DNA from: Xanthobacteraceae bacterium
GTDB taxonomy: Bacteria > Pseudomonadota > Alphaproteobacteria > Rhizobiales > Xanthobacteraceae
Assembly (NCBI GenBank): GCA_029266425.1
Contig: JAQSWY010000027.1
Span: 1 to 61,717, forward strand
Reading direction: 5' to 3'
Length of the DNA stretch: 61,717 bases
Below, piece after piece: positions 51,001 to 61,000 of the stretch. The notes beneath the pieces were generated by a model that saw nothing but the letters and a program-made list of their open reading frames with translations, made no database searches and was not told the origin of the DNA. Position 1 is the stretch's first letter. Every line of letters begins with the position of its first letter. Position numbers and translations under genes: made by a program.

Positions 51001-51890
51001 TGCTGCGCGAAGAGTTGCGCGACGGCGACATCGTGCTGTTCAAGGGCTCGCACAGCACCCGCATCCACCAGCTGGTCGACTGGATCAAGAAGGCGGCCGC
51101 CAGCGGGGAGGGCCCAAGCGCAGCGGATTCCCCCGCAGGTGCCGCGCCGACCCCAAGTCTAACACCTGAACTGAGCGCGCTGCTCTACGATACCGGCGAA
51201 GACCGTATCGTGTTCTCTGTCGGCGACACCAGGCCCCACCCGCCCGCGTCGATCACGAAACTGCTCACGCTTTGCCTGGTCGAGGAACGGCTTAATGAGG
51301 AGGACGTCTCCCGCCGCACGGAGATCGTCATCTCCCCGAAGGCGGCGCGCGTGAACAGCTGGTGGGGCTTCAACGCAGGCGAGAGGGTGAGCATCGACGT
51401 CTTGATGCGTGCCTGCGCTGTCGTCAGCGCCAACGAAGCGGCAAACGCGCTCGCCGAGTGGCACAGCGGATCCGTGGAACGCTTTACGCGTGCCCTGAAT
51501 GAGCGTTGCACGAAGCTTGGAATGCTCGGGACGCACATTTCGTCGCCAAGCGGACTTGGACGCGGGCAGACTACCACGGCGCGCGATACGCTGGTTCTAG
51601 CCAGGCATATTTATGCGCAGCACCCCCACGTCGCGTCGCTCTGCGCCACCAGTAACTTCGAATGGAAGGGCAAGGTTCACCGCAACACCAACCAGCTCTT
51701 GGGAACGCTACCCGGAGCCGACGGGCTGAAGACAGGCACCTTGCAAGGTCATGGCAACCATCTCGTGCTTTCGGCCCTGCGGCAGGAAAAAAGATGGATC
51801 GCCATCGTATTGGGCGCGCCGACCAAGAGCGACAGGGATCGCACGGTGGCGATGCTCATGGACCGTTACGCACCCGCCGAAGCAGATTAA
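48012..51890 (+). CDS. Three-part protein: alpha-helical N-region, MurF-type ligase, D,D-carboxypeptidase
   Basis: 1,292 residues. Residues about 1-560 form an alpha-helical region with repeated helical pairs (ASTTYAMIEAWEVTRDAG, then EGEAAFGLMRLYRLTRD), resembling an alpha/alpha-toroid fold. Residues about 570-1035 are a complete Mur ligase of MurF type: ATP loop GSAGKTT 684-690, TNILPAHLG, DDAYNANPGSM about 906-916, VLGQMAELG and LFKGSHSTRIH. After a Ser/Ala/Pro linker, about 1045-1290 is a PBP5-type D-Ala-D-Ala carboxypeptidase: S1080-x-x-K1083, S1139-x-N1141 and KTG 1240-1242. No signal peptide or membrane helix is seen, although D,D-carboxypeptidases normally act outside the cytoplasm. 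A good ribosome site supports the start. The substrate and role are unknown. Confidence 0.85.
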   Translation: MDFGTRLDSVRKVASKLQTKLAVPYPAFTLFFSVSDGAERAHVVHATGASFDAAWQKGASDVRLLMTRRRLEGRWLRVDWATGVEAMSIATLKTCLAGTKRNYFRLGLAFDPEFRTAFLEQELNANAMLYGGNTIEHAVLNEPNVMVYAARRFGRKLTIDVSDEKEVFVLSSRGLFCDEKGTIHELHGSGLDAGRRRIERLTHEDVRSLVDEGSRYLSRQVNADGSFVYGYHPCFDRRIDTYNTLRHASTTYAMIEAWEVTRDAGLKQAIDRALAHLGTLIREVALPDGREGAFLVDLGGEIKLGGNAVAVLALAKYSEVAGTVEFLPLLEKLASGILVMQDAKSGAFSHVLNFPDLSVKAPHRTIYYEGEAAFGLMRLYRLTRDPRWLAAVEKAFAHFIANDYARHHDHWLSYCVNELTLYRPEERYFRFGIENFKGYLDFVLSRITTFPTLLELMMAARQMLSRIDTLPACRHLLADVDLPKFREALEFRAHYLLNGHFWPETAMYFRAPERIAGSFFIRHHGFRVRIDDVEHYLSGLAAYLGYLDVRAEFERITAPEPSIVATPEAAAPGWTAAELAQATGGSWIVAPPEGWSATGLCIYAPAMQPGHMVAVRQGEGGRGVLPLIVQRMKSPIAGVMVTEADPLPVPGAPTLLVPEMGEVILAMGDYARSRMTGKVLAVTGSAGKTTATAMLAHALAAFGPVARSAHNANLPHGVAWNLASIPRDMPHVVLEIAIGNMARSARMARPHVALFTNILPAHLGALSTVADVARTKAAIFRGMSPGDVAVLNRDMMEWQTVHDAAQARRLKIIHYGTGAESDVRLVDYIPAEQLVVASIMGRSVQYRIGAAGTHMALNSLAVLAAVASLGLPLEPALEQMQTFSALAGRGELLEIELDGRRLTVIDDAYNANPGSMRAALERLGQEEGGRRRVAVLGQMAELGPSEKQHHAELADFIGERPIDRVHVTGDLYAEFWDRLPAKRRGSYQPSLDDLKRVLREELRDGDIVLFKGSHSTRIHQLVDWIKKAAASGEGPSAADSPAGAAPTPSLTPELSALLYDTGEDRIVFSVGDTRPHPPASITKLLTLCLVEERLNEEDVSRRTEIVISPKAARVNSWWGFNAGERVSIDVLMRACAVVSANEAANALAEWHSGSVERFTRALNERCTKLGMLGTHISSPSGLGRGQTTTARDTLVLARHIYAQHPHVASLCATSNFEWKGKVHRNTNQLLGTLPGADGLKTGTLQGHGNHLVLSALRQEKRWIAIVLGAPTKSDRDRTVAMLMDRYAPAEAD

Positions 51891-51905
51891 CCGGCCGCGG
51901 CTGCC

Positions 51906-52940
51906 TCACTCCAGGTTCTCGAGATCGATTTCGTCGAGGGCGCGTCTGATCTCCTTCGCGCTCGCCTTCCGCGCGATCAGCGCCGCCGCTGTCCGGGCGT
52001 TACGGAACAGCAAATGGTGGTTGTCGTCGCCAGCATGCGCATAAATGTGGTGTGGCTTGAGCCCGGCCGCGCGCAACAGTCGGACATAGCGAAGCTGAGT
52101 GTAGAACGGCACATTCCTGTCTTCCGGGTCAGAAATGACATAGATCTGCGGCAGCGGATCTTTGCGGATCTTGTCGATCTCGGTAATCGGATCGTAGTAA
52201 TGATCGACGTCATAGATCATCGAATCAGGAACTTTTCGCCGTCGCGTCCAATAATCGACGACCTGCCGGACTGACACCATACCGGACGAGATGATCGCAG
52301 CGTCGATGTCGTTGCGGCGGTTCAGCAGCGAAGCGACGATATGGCCGCCTCCGGAATGGCCGACGAGGATGAAGCTGGTCGTATGAAAGCGCTGCTTGAG
52401 CAGATCGAGCGCGGCATCCATCAGGTCGATCTCGATCGGAAGGCGCCGCCTCAGGTGGCTGCCGGAAGAGCCGGACATGCCGGGGCGTGCGAGATAGATG
52501 GTCGGCTGGCCGGCCTCGCGCGACCACTCCTGCATCTCCGCCTGCAGGCTGTCGGGCGAGCGCCCGTAATAGGCCTGAGAGACAAAGCGAACGCCCGCCG
52601 AAGTCCGGTTGATGACGTCACCGCTGAAATAGACCAGCAGCTGCGGCGCGGCCTCGCGCTCGATGCCTGCCGCGTAGTAGCGGATGCATTCGCCGCCGCT
52701 GCCTGCCTCCGCCCACAGGCCGTTCGGCACGATGGCGCACTGTTCGGGTGAGCTGTAGGCACCATGCAGCGCTTCATAGACGCTGAACGTCTGGCTGCCG
52801 ACCGGCACCGCAAGTTCGCGCGGAGCCGGCTTCTCGATCGGCCCGAGGCGCAGCTCCTCGCCCTCGGCGCCGCTCGAGGTCAGGCGCAGCGAGACGAAGA
52901 CGATGATCCATTTGAGCAGCCGGGGAAGCCGAAGCCGCAT
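51906..52940 (-). CDS. Secreted alpha/beta hydrolase
   Basis: 344 residues. A short signal-like N-terminus (LLKWIIVFVSLRLTSSG) is followed by an alpha/beta-hydrolase domain with nucleophile elbow VGHSGGGH, a candidate acid in SDPEDRNV and a His-rich end (AGDDNHH). The ATG at 52940 lies just beyond the adaptor gene's stop; a GTG at 52952 overlaps that stop (GTGA) but is too close to its ribosome site. As the last gene of the type I secretion operon it may process or regulate surface material made by that operon, which is inference from position. No closer family was recognised. Confidence 0.7.
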   Translation of the reverse strand: MRLRLPRLLKWIIVFVSLRLTSSGAEGEELRLGPIEKPAPRELAVPVGSQTFSVYEALHGAYSSPEQCAIVPNGLWAEAGSGGECIRYYAAGIEREAAPQLLVYFSGDVINRTSAGVRFVSQAYYGRSPDSLQAEMQEWSREAGQPTIYLARPGMSGSSGSHLRRRLPIEIDLMDAALDLLKQRFHTTSFILVGHSGGGHIVASLLNRRNDIDAAIISSGMVSVRQVVDYWTRRRKVPDSMIYDVDHYYDPITEIDKIRKDPLPQIYVISDPEDRNVPFYTQLRYVRLLRAAGLKPHHIYAHAGDDNHHLLFRNARTAAALIARKASAKEIRRALDEIDLENLE

Positions 52941-52948
52941 GGTCGCGA

Positions 52949-54148
52949 TCACCTCTCCCGCAGCGCCTCGCCCGCCCGGTTCAGCGGTTTGATGAGATAG
53001 TCCAGCACCGTCTTGCTGCCGGTGTGGATATCGACGGTCGCTATCATGCCCGGCACGATCGGGAAACGCTGCCCCTTCTTGTTCACAAGCGCGTCGGTCT
53101 GCGTCTTGATGAAGACGCGATAATAATGGATCTCCGGCTTGGCTTCGTCCTGGATCGTATCGGGCGAGATCGACACCACGCGCCCTTCAAGCCCGCCATA
53201 GACGGCATAGTCATAGGCGGTGATCTTCACCGTGGCGCGCTGGTCCGGATGGATGAAGGCGATGTCGCGCGGCGACATGCGCGCCTCGATCAGCAATTGC
53301 TCGTCGAGCGGGATGATCTCCATGAGCTTTCCATTTGGCGACAGCACGCCGCCAACGGTGGAGACCTCGATATTCTTGACGATGCCGCGCACCGGCGAGC
53401 GCACCGTGGTGCGCGTGAGGGAGTCCGTTCGCCCGTGCACGACCGGCGACAGCGACTTCACATCGGCATTCGCCTTGGCGAGTTCTTCCCGCGCCTGGAC
53501 GAGATATTGGGATCTCACTTCCACCTTCTTGAGCTCCAGCTCGACCATCTGCCGGCGCAGCCGCAGCACCTCCACATTGCTGGCGGCGCCGAGCCCCTTG
53601 AGCGACTGGCTGATGGCGAGTTCCTCCTGCGCGGTCTTCAGCGATTCTTCGAGCCAGTTGAGCGACTCTTCGAGGCTCTTGCGGCGCGCCTCGAACAGCT
53701 CGGTCTCCGCCGCCTTCAGCTCGGGATGGGCGTCGAGTTCCTTGGCAAAGGTAAGCTCGGTGCGGTTCACCTCGGCCTGCAGGCGCGCGCTGCTCGCCAG
53801 CGCCGCGCGGTATTTGGCGGCGCTCTCCTCCACCTCGGACGCGGCGAGGGTGGGATCGAGCTGCGCCAATATCTGGCCCGGCTCCACCACATCGTCCTGG
53901 CGCACATAGATACTCGCGAGGATGCCGCCCTCCAGGGACTGGATGACCTGCTCCCGCATGGTCGGGACCACCTTTCCCGAGCCGCTGGAGACTTCGTCGA
54001 GCACCGCGAAATACGACCAGATGCCGAGGATGGCGAGAACGCCGAAGGCAGCGCCGACGAGGCGCGTGGAGCGGGTGAGCCGGACTTCGTCGGCATCGCC
54101 ATACACCCAGGACGAGCCATCCCTGTCGTCGGCGGACGTGTAGGCCAT
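52949..54148 (-). CDS. HlyD-family type I secretion periplasmic adaptor
   Basis: 399 residues with one membrane anchor at the N-terminus (VGAAFGVLAILGIWSYFAVL), a lipoyl-like half motif SLEGGILASIYVRQDDVVEPG, a long coiled-coil hairpin (about 110-225) and the HlyD C-terminal strand RAGEALRER. It bridges the inner-membrane ABC exporter and the outer-membrane channel. A strong GGGGGAG site precedes the ATG. It matches LapC-type adaptors of large adhesin systems by context, since the substrate gene in the operon is a repetitive adhesin. Confidence 0.92.
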   Translation of the reverse strand: MAYTSADDRDGSSWVYGDADEVRLTRSTRLVGAAFGVLAILGIWSYFAVLDEVSSGSGKVVPTMREQVIQSLEGGILASIYVRQDDVVEPGQILAQLDPTLAASEVEESAAKYRAALASSARLQAEVNRTELTFAKELDAHPELKAAETELFEARRKSLEESLNWLEESLKTAQEELAISQSLKGLGAASNVEVLRLRRQMVELELKKVEVRSQYLVQAREELAKANADVKSLSPVVHGRTDSLTRTTVRSPVRGIVKNIEVSTVGGVLSPNGKLMEIIPLDEQLLIEARMSPRDIAFIHPDQRATVKITAYDYAVYGGLEGRVVSISPDTIQDEAKPEIHYYRVFIKTQTDALVNKKGQRFPIVPGMIATVDIHTGSKTVLDYLIKPLNRAGEALRER

Positions 54149-54180
54149 GTTCGCTCCCCCTTCGCGCCTGGCGCTTCGTC

Positions 54181-56376
54181 TCAGGAAGGCCGCGCGGTGG
54201 TGACGTTGGCGAGTCCCCGCAGCGTCTTCAGGCCGTTGTCCTTGGTATCGTCGAGCGCGATCTGGCCGTTCTCGATGACCATCAGGCGATCGACGATTTC
54301 CAGCACGCGCATGCGATGCGTCGCGATGATCACGGTGCGACCGGCGCTCCAGCCGAGGAACTGCCGGATGAACAGCCGCTCCGTGGTCTCGTCCATCGAG
54401 GCGGTGGGCTCGTCGAGCAGCAGCACCGAGGGCTGGCGGATCAGCAGCCGCGCCAGCAGCAGCGACTGGCGCTGCCCGCCGGAGAGGCCGTGCCCGCCCT
54501 CCAGCACGATGTGCTCGAGCCCCTTAGGCAGCTTGCGGATGAACTCGTCGGCGCCGACCATCGTCAGTGCCGCGAGGATCTCCTCCTCCGAAGCCTGCGG
54601 ATAGCCGAGGGTGACATTGTCGCGAATGGTGCCGTAGAACAGGCGGGCATTCTGCGTCAGCAGGCCGACATCGCGGCGCACATCGGCAGGATCGATTTGC
54701 GCGAGCGTCATATTGTCCAGCAGCACCTCGCCCGAGCTCGGCTCGAGGAGCCCCGAGAGGGCCTGTAGCAAGGTCGACTTGCCGGCGCCGTTCTTGCCGA
54801 GGACGGCGATCTTCTCGCCGGGGCGGATGCGCAGGTCGCGCACCTGGAGAGCGAGTGGCGAAGCATCGTCGCCATAGCGGAACACGGCCGATCTGAGCTG
54901 GTAGTGACCGGCGATCTTCGAGCACTGGATGCGGGTTTCCGTCTCCGGATGATCGACCGGCATCTGCATCAGCCGGTCGAGGCTCTGCATCGCGACCTTG
55001 GCCTGCTGGGTGCGGCTCATGATCTGGGAGAGGCTCGCCATCGGCGCGATCATGCGCGAGCCGAGCACCGAAGAGGCGACCAGAGCGCCCGTGGTGATGT
55101 CGCCGGCAATGACCATCGGCGCGCCGACGAAGATGGTGAGGGCATAAGTGCCGGTCTGCACATTGTGCGCCCACAGGCTCAGCGAATTGGTGAGGCCGCG
55201 CTGCTTCAGCTGCGCCTCGCCGGTCACCTGGTTGAAGTGGTTCCATTGCTGCTGGAACCGCTCCTCCGCCTGCAGCGTCTTGATGTCCTCCATGCCATGG
55301 ACGGCTTCGACCAGCATGGCGTTGCGCAGCGAGCCTTCGCGCATCGCCTCGTTCGCGTGGCTGCGCAGCTTGCCCTGCACGAAGAAGCCCGGCGCCACCA
55401 GCAGGATCAGGGCGCCGATCGGCACCAGCACCAGCACGCCACCAATGTACCAGAACAGCACGAGGAACAGCAGGAAGAACGGCACGTCCGCCAGCGCGGC
55501 GACCGTCGTCGAGGTCATCAATTCGCGCACCTGCTCGAGGTCGCGGAGCTGGGCGATGAAGGCGCCGGTGGAGGCCGGGCGTGCCCGGTTGCGGATCCGC
55601 AGTGCGTGCCCGAACACGCGATCCGACATCCGGAGGTCGGCGCGCTTGCCGAGCATGTCGATGATGCTCGTGCGAAGCCGCCGCATCATGAAGTCGAGCC
55701 CGATCGCGAGCAACACGCCGCTGAACAGCACATAGAGCGTCGGGAACGATTCCGCCGGCACCACCCGGTCATAGACCTGCATGGAGAAAAGGATGCCGGC
55801 GAGCCCGAGCACGTTGGCGATCAGCGACGCCAGCATCACGTGGCCGTAGGGACGCAGGTCGCGGAGCACGAGGTCCCGCAGCCAGTGCCTGTCATAGGGC
55901 CGAATATATGCATCGACCCTGGCATCCGGGATGGCGCGGGCGGGGCGCGCTATGGCGACGAGGTCGACCGCGTCCATCAGTTCGTCGAGCGGCAGCGACC
56001 ATTCGAGCCCGCCATCGCCGCTGAAGCTGATGCTGACCTCGCCGGAGGCGGCGAGCGCGGTGACGACGGCGATCTCGCCGGCCTGCGTGCGTACGATCAG
56101 CGGCAGATGCCAGCTCGACAGCTTCAATTCCCGAGGCGTGGTGAACTTGACGCGCAGGCCAACCTTGCGCGCGAGCGTCCGGATCTTCTCGCGCTCGCTG
56201 CTGCGGGCATCCCATTGCGCCGCCTGGCGGGCCGACTGCGCCGACATGGAAAGCCGATAATGCTGGCCGATATGGCGCAGGGCTTCGAGCCAGGCCTCCA
56301 TTTGGAATGGAGCCGGCTCGCTATTGCCTGCGTCGATGGTGGCCTCGTTGATCGGCATGGTCATGTCGTTCGCCAT
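54181..56376 (-). CDS. Type I secretion ABC exporter (LapB-like)
   Basis: 731 residues with a degenerate C39-like N-terminal domain (about 1-150, no catalytic Cys seen), a six-helix membrane domain (about 175-455) and a C-terminal ATPase. The ATPase has Walker A LGKNGAGKST, signature LSGGQRQSLLLARLL and Walker B VLLLDEPTASMD. This layout is that of LapB/LssB-type exporters that handle giant adhesins. It secretes the substrate in one step with the HlyD adaptor and the outer-membrane protein. It starts 2 bp after the outer-membrane gene stop, so translation is coupled. Confidence 0.92.
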   Translation of the reverse strand: MANDMTMPINEATIDAGNSEPAPFQMEAWLEALRHIGQHYRLSMSAQSARQAAQWDARSSEREKIRTLARKVGLRVKFTTPRELKLSSWHLPLIVRTQAGEIAVVTALAASGEVSISFSGDGGLEWSLPLDELMDAVDLVAIARPARAIPDARVDAYIRPYDRHWLRDLVLRDLRPYGHVMLASLIANVLGLAGILFSMQVYDRVVPAESFPTLYVLFSGVLLAIGLDFMMRRLRTSIIDMLGKRADLRMSDRVFGHALRIRNRARPASTGAFIAQLRDLEQVRELMTSTTVAALADVPFFLLFLVLFWYIGGVLVLVPIGALILLVAPGFFVQGKLRSHANEAMREGSLRNAMLVEAVHGMEDIKTLQAEERFQQQWNHFNQVTGEAQLKQRGLTNSLSLWAHNVQTGTYALTIFVGAPMVIAGDITTGALVASSVLGSRMIAPMASLSQIMSRTQQAKVAMQSLDRLMQMPVDHPETETRIQCSKIAGHYQLRSAVFRYGDDASPLALQVRDLRIRPGEKIAVLGKNGAGKSTLLQALSGLLEPSSGEVLLDNMTLAQIDPADVRRDVGLLTQNARLFYGTIRDNVTLGYPQASEEEILAALTMVGADEFIRKLPKGLEHIVLEGGHGLSGGQRQSLLLARLLIRQPSVLLLDEPTASMDETTERLFIRQFLGWSAGRTVIIATHRMRVLEIVDRLMVIENGQIALDDTKDNGLKTLRGLANVTTARPS

Positions 56377-56378
56377 GT

Positions 56379-57941
56379 TCAGGGCTGCAACGGCGCGCCG
56401 CGCACCATGGCGCCGGCGAGTCCGAACGCCGTGCGGCTCGCGCCGGAATTGTACATGCAGTCGATATTGAGCCGCCGCAGGTCGTGCGCGGTGTTCACCG
56501 CATCGAATTGCGCGGCATGCAGTTCCTGCTCGGCATTGAGCAGATCGAGCAGGGTTCGCGTGCCGAGGTCGAGATACTGCTTGCGGTAGAGATTCCGCGT
56601 CTCGTTCATCATGACCGTGCGCGCCGACAGCGAGGTCAGCAGCGTCTGCAGGTTGCCGATCTGGTCGCGCGCTTCCTTCAGGCGGCGCATTGTCTCCACC
56701 ATCGCCGTGGCGCGGGCGGCATCCGCCGCGCTCAGGGCGTAGCTCGCCGAGCGCGCGCGCGAGAATGTCGCCCCGCCTTCATAGAGATTGCCGGAGACAT
56801 TGAGGCCGACCGTGTATTCCGGTCTGTTCGACGACTGGAAATCCTCCGCCGACGGATCGCCGAAATCATATCCCGCGCCGGCCTCGACGGAGAGGGTGGG
56901 AAAGATGTCGGCCCGGCTGCGGGCCAGCAGGGCGACAGCTTCCTTCCGCCGCGCGTCCGCCTGCAGCATGCTCGGCACCTGTGTCCAGTCGGGCTGGCCG
57001 GAATTGCACTGCCGCGCGAGCCATGGCGGCATCTCGGAAACCGGCATGACCGGGCCGGTGCTGCCGATCATGGTCGCCAGCGTGCCCATCCAGCGATTCA
57101 GCTCGGCGCTGATCTGCAGCACGGTGGCCTGCGCGCTCTCGACGCGCGCCTCCGCCTGCATCTGGTCGGAACGGGTGCTCGCCCCCTTGTCGCTGCGCTG
57201 GAGCACCAGGGCGGCGATCGCTTCGACGCCTTTCAGCTGGTCTTCGGCGACGCGGCGCAGCTCGAAATTGCGCTGGATCTCGACGACCGCGACGGCGGTC
57301 TCGCGTATCAGCGTGTCGACCGCCAGCAGCAGCTCCGCGCGGCTGACCTCGGTGCTCGCGGCCTCGGCGTCCACCGAGCTCGCGACCTTGCCGAAATCAT
57401 AGACCATCTGCGAGGCGGTGACATTGAACTCGGGCTGCCAGGCGTCGCGTTGCTGGCTGTCATAGCCCGAGTTTATGCCGCCGCGGACCTTCGGATAGTA
57501 GCCGGCCTTGGCGACATTGATCTGCTCGGCATGCTGGTTGACCCGGCCGACCGCTTCGTCGACCGACGGATGCCAATCCACCGCGCGACGTACCGCCGCC
57601 TCGAGCGTGATGTGCGGCCCCAGCGCTCCTGCCGTGAGGCTCCTCGTCGCCGTGCCGGTCACCGGCTTGCCATCGGGCGTGAGCAGCCTTGTCGTGGAGG
57701 CTTCGGCAAAGACAGGGACGGGCGAGGAAGAGGCGAGCGCGCCGGCTGTCGGAGCGGCAGCCGGCGGCAGCTCGGTCATCGACCCCGTCGTCGCGTCAGC
57801 CGGCGCCGAGGCGATCGGCGGCGGGAGCATCTGCTCCGATTTCATCGGACCGGAGCACGCGGCAAGCGGCAGGCATGTGAAGAGAGCCGTAAGCACGACC
57901 GGTAAGTCGAAAGACCCCTTCCCCCTCAGACTGCGCGGCAT
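56379..57941 (-). CDS. TolC-family outer membrane lipoprotein of the type I system
   Basis: About 520 residues with the TolC/OEP fold: two repeats of helical segments (AVRRAVDWHPSVDEAVGRVNQHAEQINVA near the first, and LRRLNIDCMYNSG at the end). The lipobox LAAC lies about 30 residues in, so the mature protein is a lipoprotein. An Ala/Pro-rich linker follows it. The start at 57941 is chosen because the lipoprotein signal follows directly; the upstream frame lacks one. The ribosome site is weak. It forms the outer-membrane exit channel and is the first exporter gene after the adhesin gene. Confidence 0.88.
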   Translation of the reverse strand: MPRSLRGKGSFDLPVVLTALFTCLPLAACSGPMKSEQMLPPPIASAPADATTGSMTELPPAAAPTAGALASSSPVPVFAEASTTRLLTPDGKPVTGTATRSLTAGALGPHITLEAAVRRAVDWHPSVDEAVGRVNQHAEQINVAKAGYYPKVRGGINSGYDSQQRDAWQPEFNVTASQMVYDFGKVASSVDAEAASTEVSRAELLLAVDTLIRETAVAVVEIQRNFELRRVAEDQLKGVEAIAALVLQRSDKGASTRSDQMQAEARVESAQATVLQISAELNRWMGTLATMIGSTGPVMPVSEMPPWLARQCNSGQPDWTQVPSMLQADARRKEAVALLARSRADIFPTLSVEAGAGYDFGDPSAEDFQSSNRPEYTVGLNVSGNLYEGGATFSRARSASYALSAADAARATAMVETMRRLKEARDQIGNLQTLLTSLSARTVMMNETRNLYRKQYLDLGTRTLLDLLNAEQELHAAQFDAVNTAHDLRRLNIDCMYNSGASRTAFGLAGAMVRGAPLQP

Positions 57942-58053
57942 CCCTGTCGCTCTGTTCTTTTGTGTCTCGGGGGCGGCCCGTCCGCACGGGTCGCCGCGAG
58001 AGGAGCCGGACTCCTTGCGGAGCCCGGCAAGGCGCTCGGAAGGCACCCGGCAC

Positions 58054-61000
58054 TCACAAGGCCGAGTGATGCGTCTGTTCCTCTTCGTTGCGCGACACGA
58101 GCGCGAGCGGCTCCTGAACGATGAGCTCGGCGAGGTCGGGCAGTTCGATGTCCGGGGAGGGCGGACGCTCGTCCGGCGCGTCGGAGTCCCCCTCGTTCTC
58201 GCGATCTTCGAGCAGGTCGCCGAGTTTGAGCTCGAGCGTCTCCTTCATCTCGTCCAGCAGGTCGCCGATCGGCGAGACCTGGTGGAACGCATCCCAGAGT
58301 TCATCGAGGGCACCACCGAACTCTCCGAGAGGAACGGTGTCGTCGGCGATTGCTTCCTCCGGCGCAGCGGAGAGGCTGGAGGCCGCCATCACGATCGGCT
58401 CCGCCCCGGTCTCCTGGATCTCGATCACGAGGTTCGCCGTGACCGCATCGCCGTTCGGATGGAGGAGCTGGTAGGTGAAGGTGTCCGTCTGGCCGATGGC
58501 GGCGAGGTCGGCGTTGGGCGTGTAGGTATAGCTGCCATCGGGATTGATGGTGAGCTGACCATACGTGCCCACGACGGTCGTTCCGCCTTCCGCAACCTCG
58601 ACGAAGGTGCCGCCGTTCTCCACCAGCAGTTCGGTGAAGCTCGATACCAGGGTATCGTCGTCGAGCACGTTCCCCGTGGCGGGGGCGATTGCACCGGCGA
58701 CGAAGGAGTCGAGGTCGGTCGTCTCGAAGGTCGCATCTGCCGTGATGGTCGGGAAGAGACCTAGGCCAGAGTTGCTTACCTCGAGGCGATACTCTCCAGC
58801 TGGGAGCCCGTCGATAGTGGCCTGAATCGCGTTGCCGCTGATGCCGACGAGGTCGATTAACCCGCCGTCTTCGCCGGAGGAGATTAACACCTCTTCCCCG
58901 TCTACGATCTGATAGAGGGCGAAGTCCAGGCTGGTGAGGAGATCCAATATGCTGCTGGAACTTACATCGAAAGTGATGTCCGCGGTGGTGCCCGGGGCGA
59001 TGGTGAAACTATAATCGTCTTCGCCACCGAGTAGACCACTGGTGTACTGGATTGCGTTATCCACTTCGGTGGTGGCCACCTGGTTGACCACCTCGATCCC
59101 GGCCGTGTCCGTGTCGTTCGTAGCCGATATCGGCACGGTCGCCGGCTGGCTCGGGTCAGCCTCGTTCCAGACCAGTCCCTGACCCTCGCTGTCGATCTGG
59201 ACATGGAGAGTTGCCGTAGAGGTCTCGCCGGTCTCCGGATCGAACAGCGTGTATTCGAACTGATCGACCTGGCCGATGCCCTCACCATCCGCGTTAGGCG
59301 TGTAGGTATAGCTGCCGTCCGGATTGATGGTGAGCGAGCCATGCTCGCCCTCGATGGGCGTTCCCCCCTCGGCGACAGACACACCATTGACGCTTTGCAC
59401 GATCGTGCCCGGGTTGACGTCGTCAGCCTGGCCTTCTGCATTCACGTCAGTGATGACATTGCCGCTCACCGGCTCGGGATCGTAGCCGCCAATCTCGGTG
59501 TGGTCGAAGTCGGTGCCGGTCACCTCCAGGCTGCTGAGAACGGAAAGACCCACGCCCTCATAGGTGAGGAATGCTCGATAGGTGCCAGGGTCCAACTCCT
59601 GCTCGACGCCGAAGGATCCGCCGCTCAACAGGCCGATTTCGAGGATCGTGCCGCCTTCAGCCGAGCCGTCGATCGTGGTCCAGGACTGGGTGGTCTCATC
59701 CCACTTCTGGACGACCACTTGGTACTCGCCGAGCACGTCTGCCGAAACCAGTGCGTCGAAGGTGAAGGTGAGATCCTGCGTATGCCCCTCTTCGACCTCG
59801 AAGTTCAGCGAGTTCGTACCAAGAACGGTCGCCTGCAGATCCAGCTCGGCTAGCGAGACGCCGGCTCCCAGCAGGTAGCCCACGCTGCCGTGATCGACGT
59901 CCTCCTCGACCGGGAGGATGTTCACCTCCGCCGTCGCGACGTCGTCGAAGGCCTCAATATCGGCATCCGCGTCGGCATCCGCGTCGGCATCGGCATCCGC
60001 GTCCGCATCCGCATCGGCGTCAGCATCCGCGTCGGCATCGGCGTCGGCGTCCGCATCGGCGTCAGCATCCGCGTCCGCATCCGCATCGGCGTCAGCATCC
60101 GCGTCGGCATCGGCGTCAGCATCGGCGTCAGCATCGGCGTCAGCATCCGCGTCGGCATCAGCATCGGCGTCCGCATCGGCATCCGCATCGGCGTCCGCGT
60201 CGGCATCAGCATCGGCGTCCGCGTCAGCATCCGCGTCGGCATCAGCATCGGCGTCAGCATCTGCGTCGGCGTCAGCATCCGCATCCGCGTCAGCATCGGC
60301 GTCCGCGTCAGCATCCGCATCGGCGTCCGCATCCGCGTCGGCATCGGCGTCAGCATCTGCATCGGCGTCAGCATCGGCATCCGCGTCAGCATCGGCGTCC
60401 GCGTCGGCATCCGCGTCGGCATCCGCATCCGCATCGGCGTCAGCATCGGCGTCCGCATCCGCGTCAGCATCGGCGTCCGCGTCGGCATCAGCATCCGCAT
60501 CCGCATCGGCGTCCGCATCCGCGTCGGCATCGGCGTCAGCATCGGCGTCCGCGTCGGCATCAGCATCCGCGTCCGCATCGGCGTCCGCATCCGCATCCGC
60601 ATCGGCGTCCGCATCCGCATCGGCGTCCGCATCCGCGTCGGCATCGGCGTCAGCATCGGCGTCCGCGTCGGCATCCGCGTCCGCGTCAGCATCCGCATCC
60701 GCGTCGGCATCAGCATCGGCGTCAGCATCGGCGTCAGCGTCCGCATCGGCGTCAGCATCCGCATCCGCGTCAGCATCGGCGTCCGCGTCGGCATCCGCAT
60801 CCGCATCGGCGTCCGCATCCGCGTCGGCATCGGCGTCAGCATCCGCGTCAGCATCCGCGTCGGCATCCGCATCGGCGTCAGCATCCGCATCCGCGTCGGC
60901 ATCAGCATCGGCGTCCGCATCGGCGTCAGCATCCGCGTCGGCATCCGCATCGGCGTCAGCATCGGCGTCCGCATCCGCGTCAGCATCGGCGTCCGCGTCG

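Noticed and set aside
58054..59925. RTX nonapeptide repeats in the adhesin C-terminus
   Set aside because: No GGxGxDxUx pattern was found in the visible part. Type I secretion is inferred from the operon genes and module types only.
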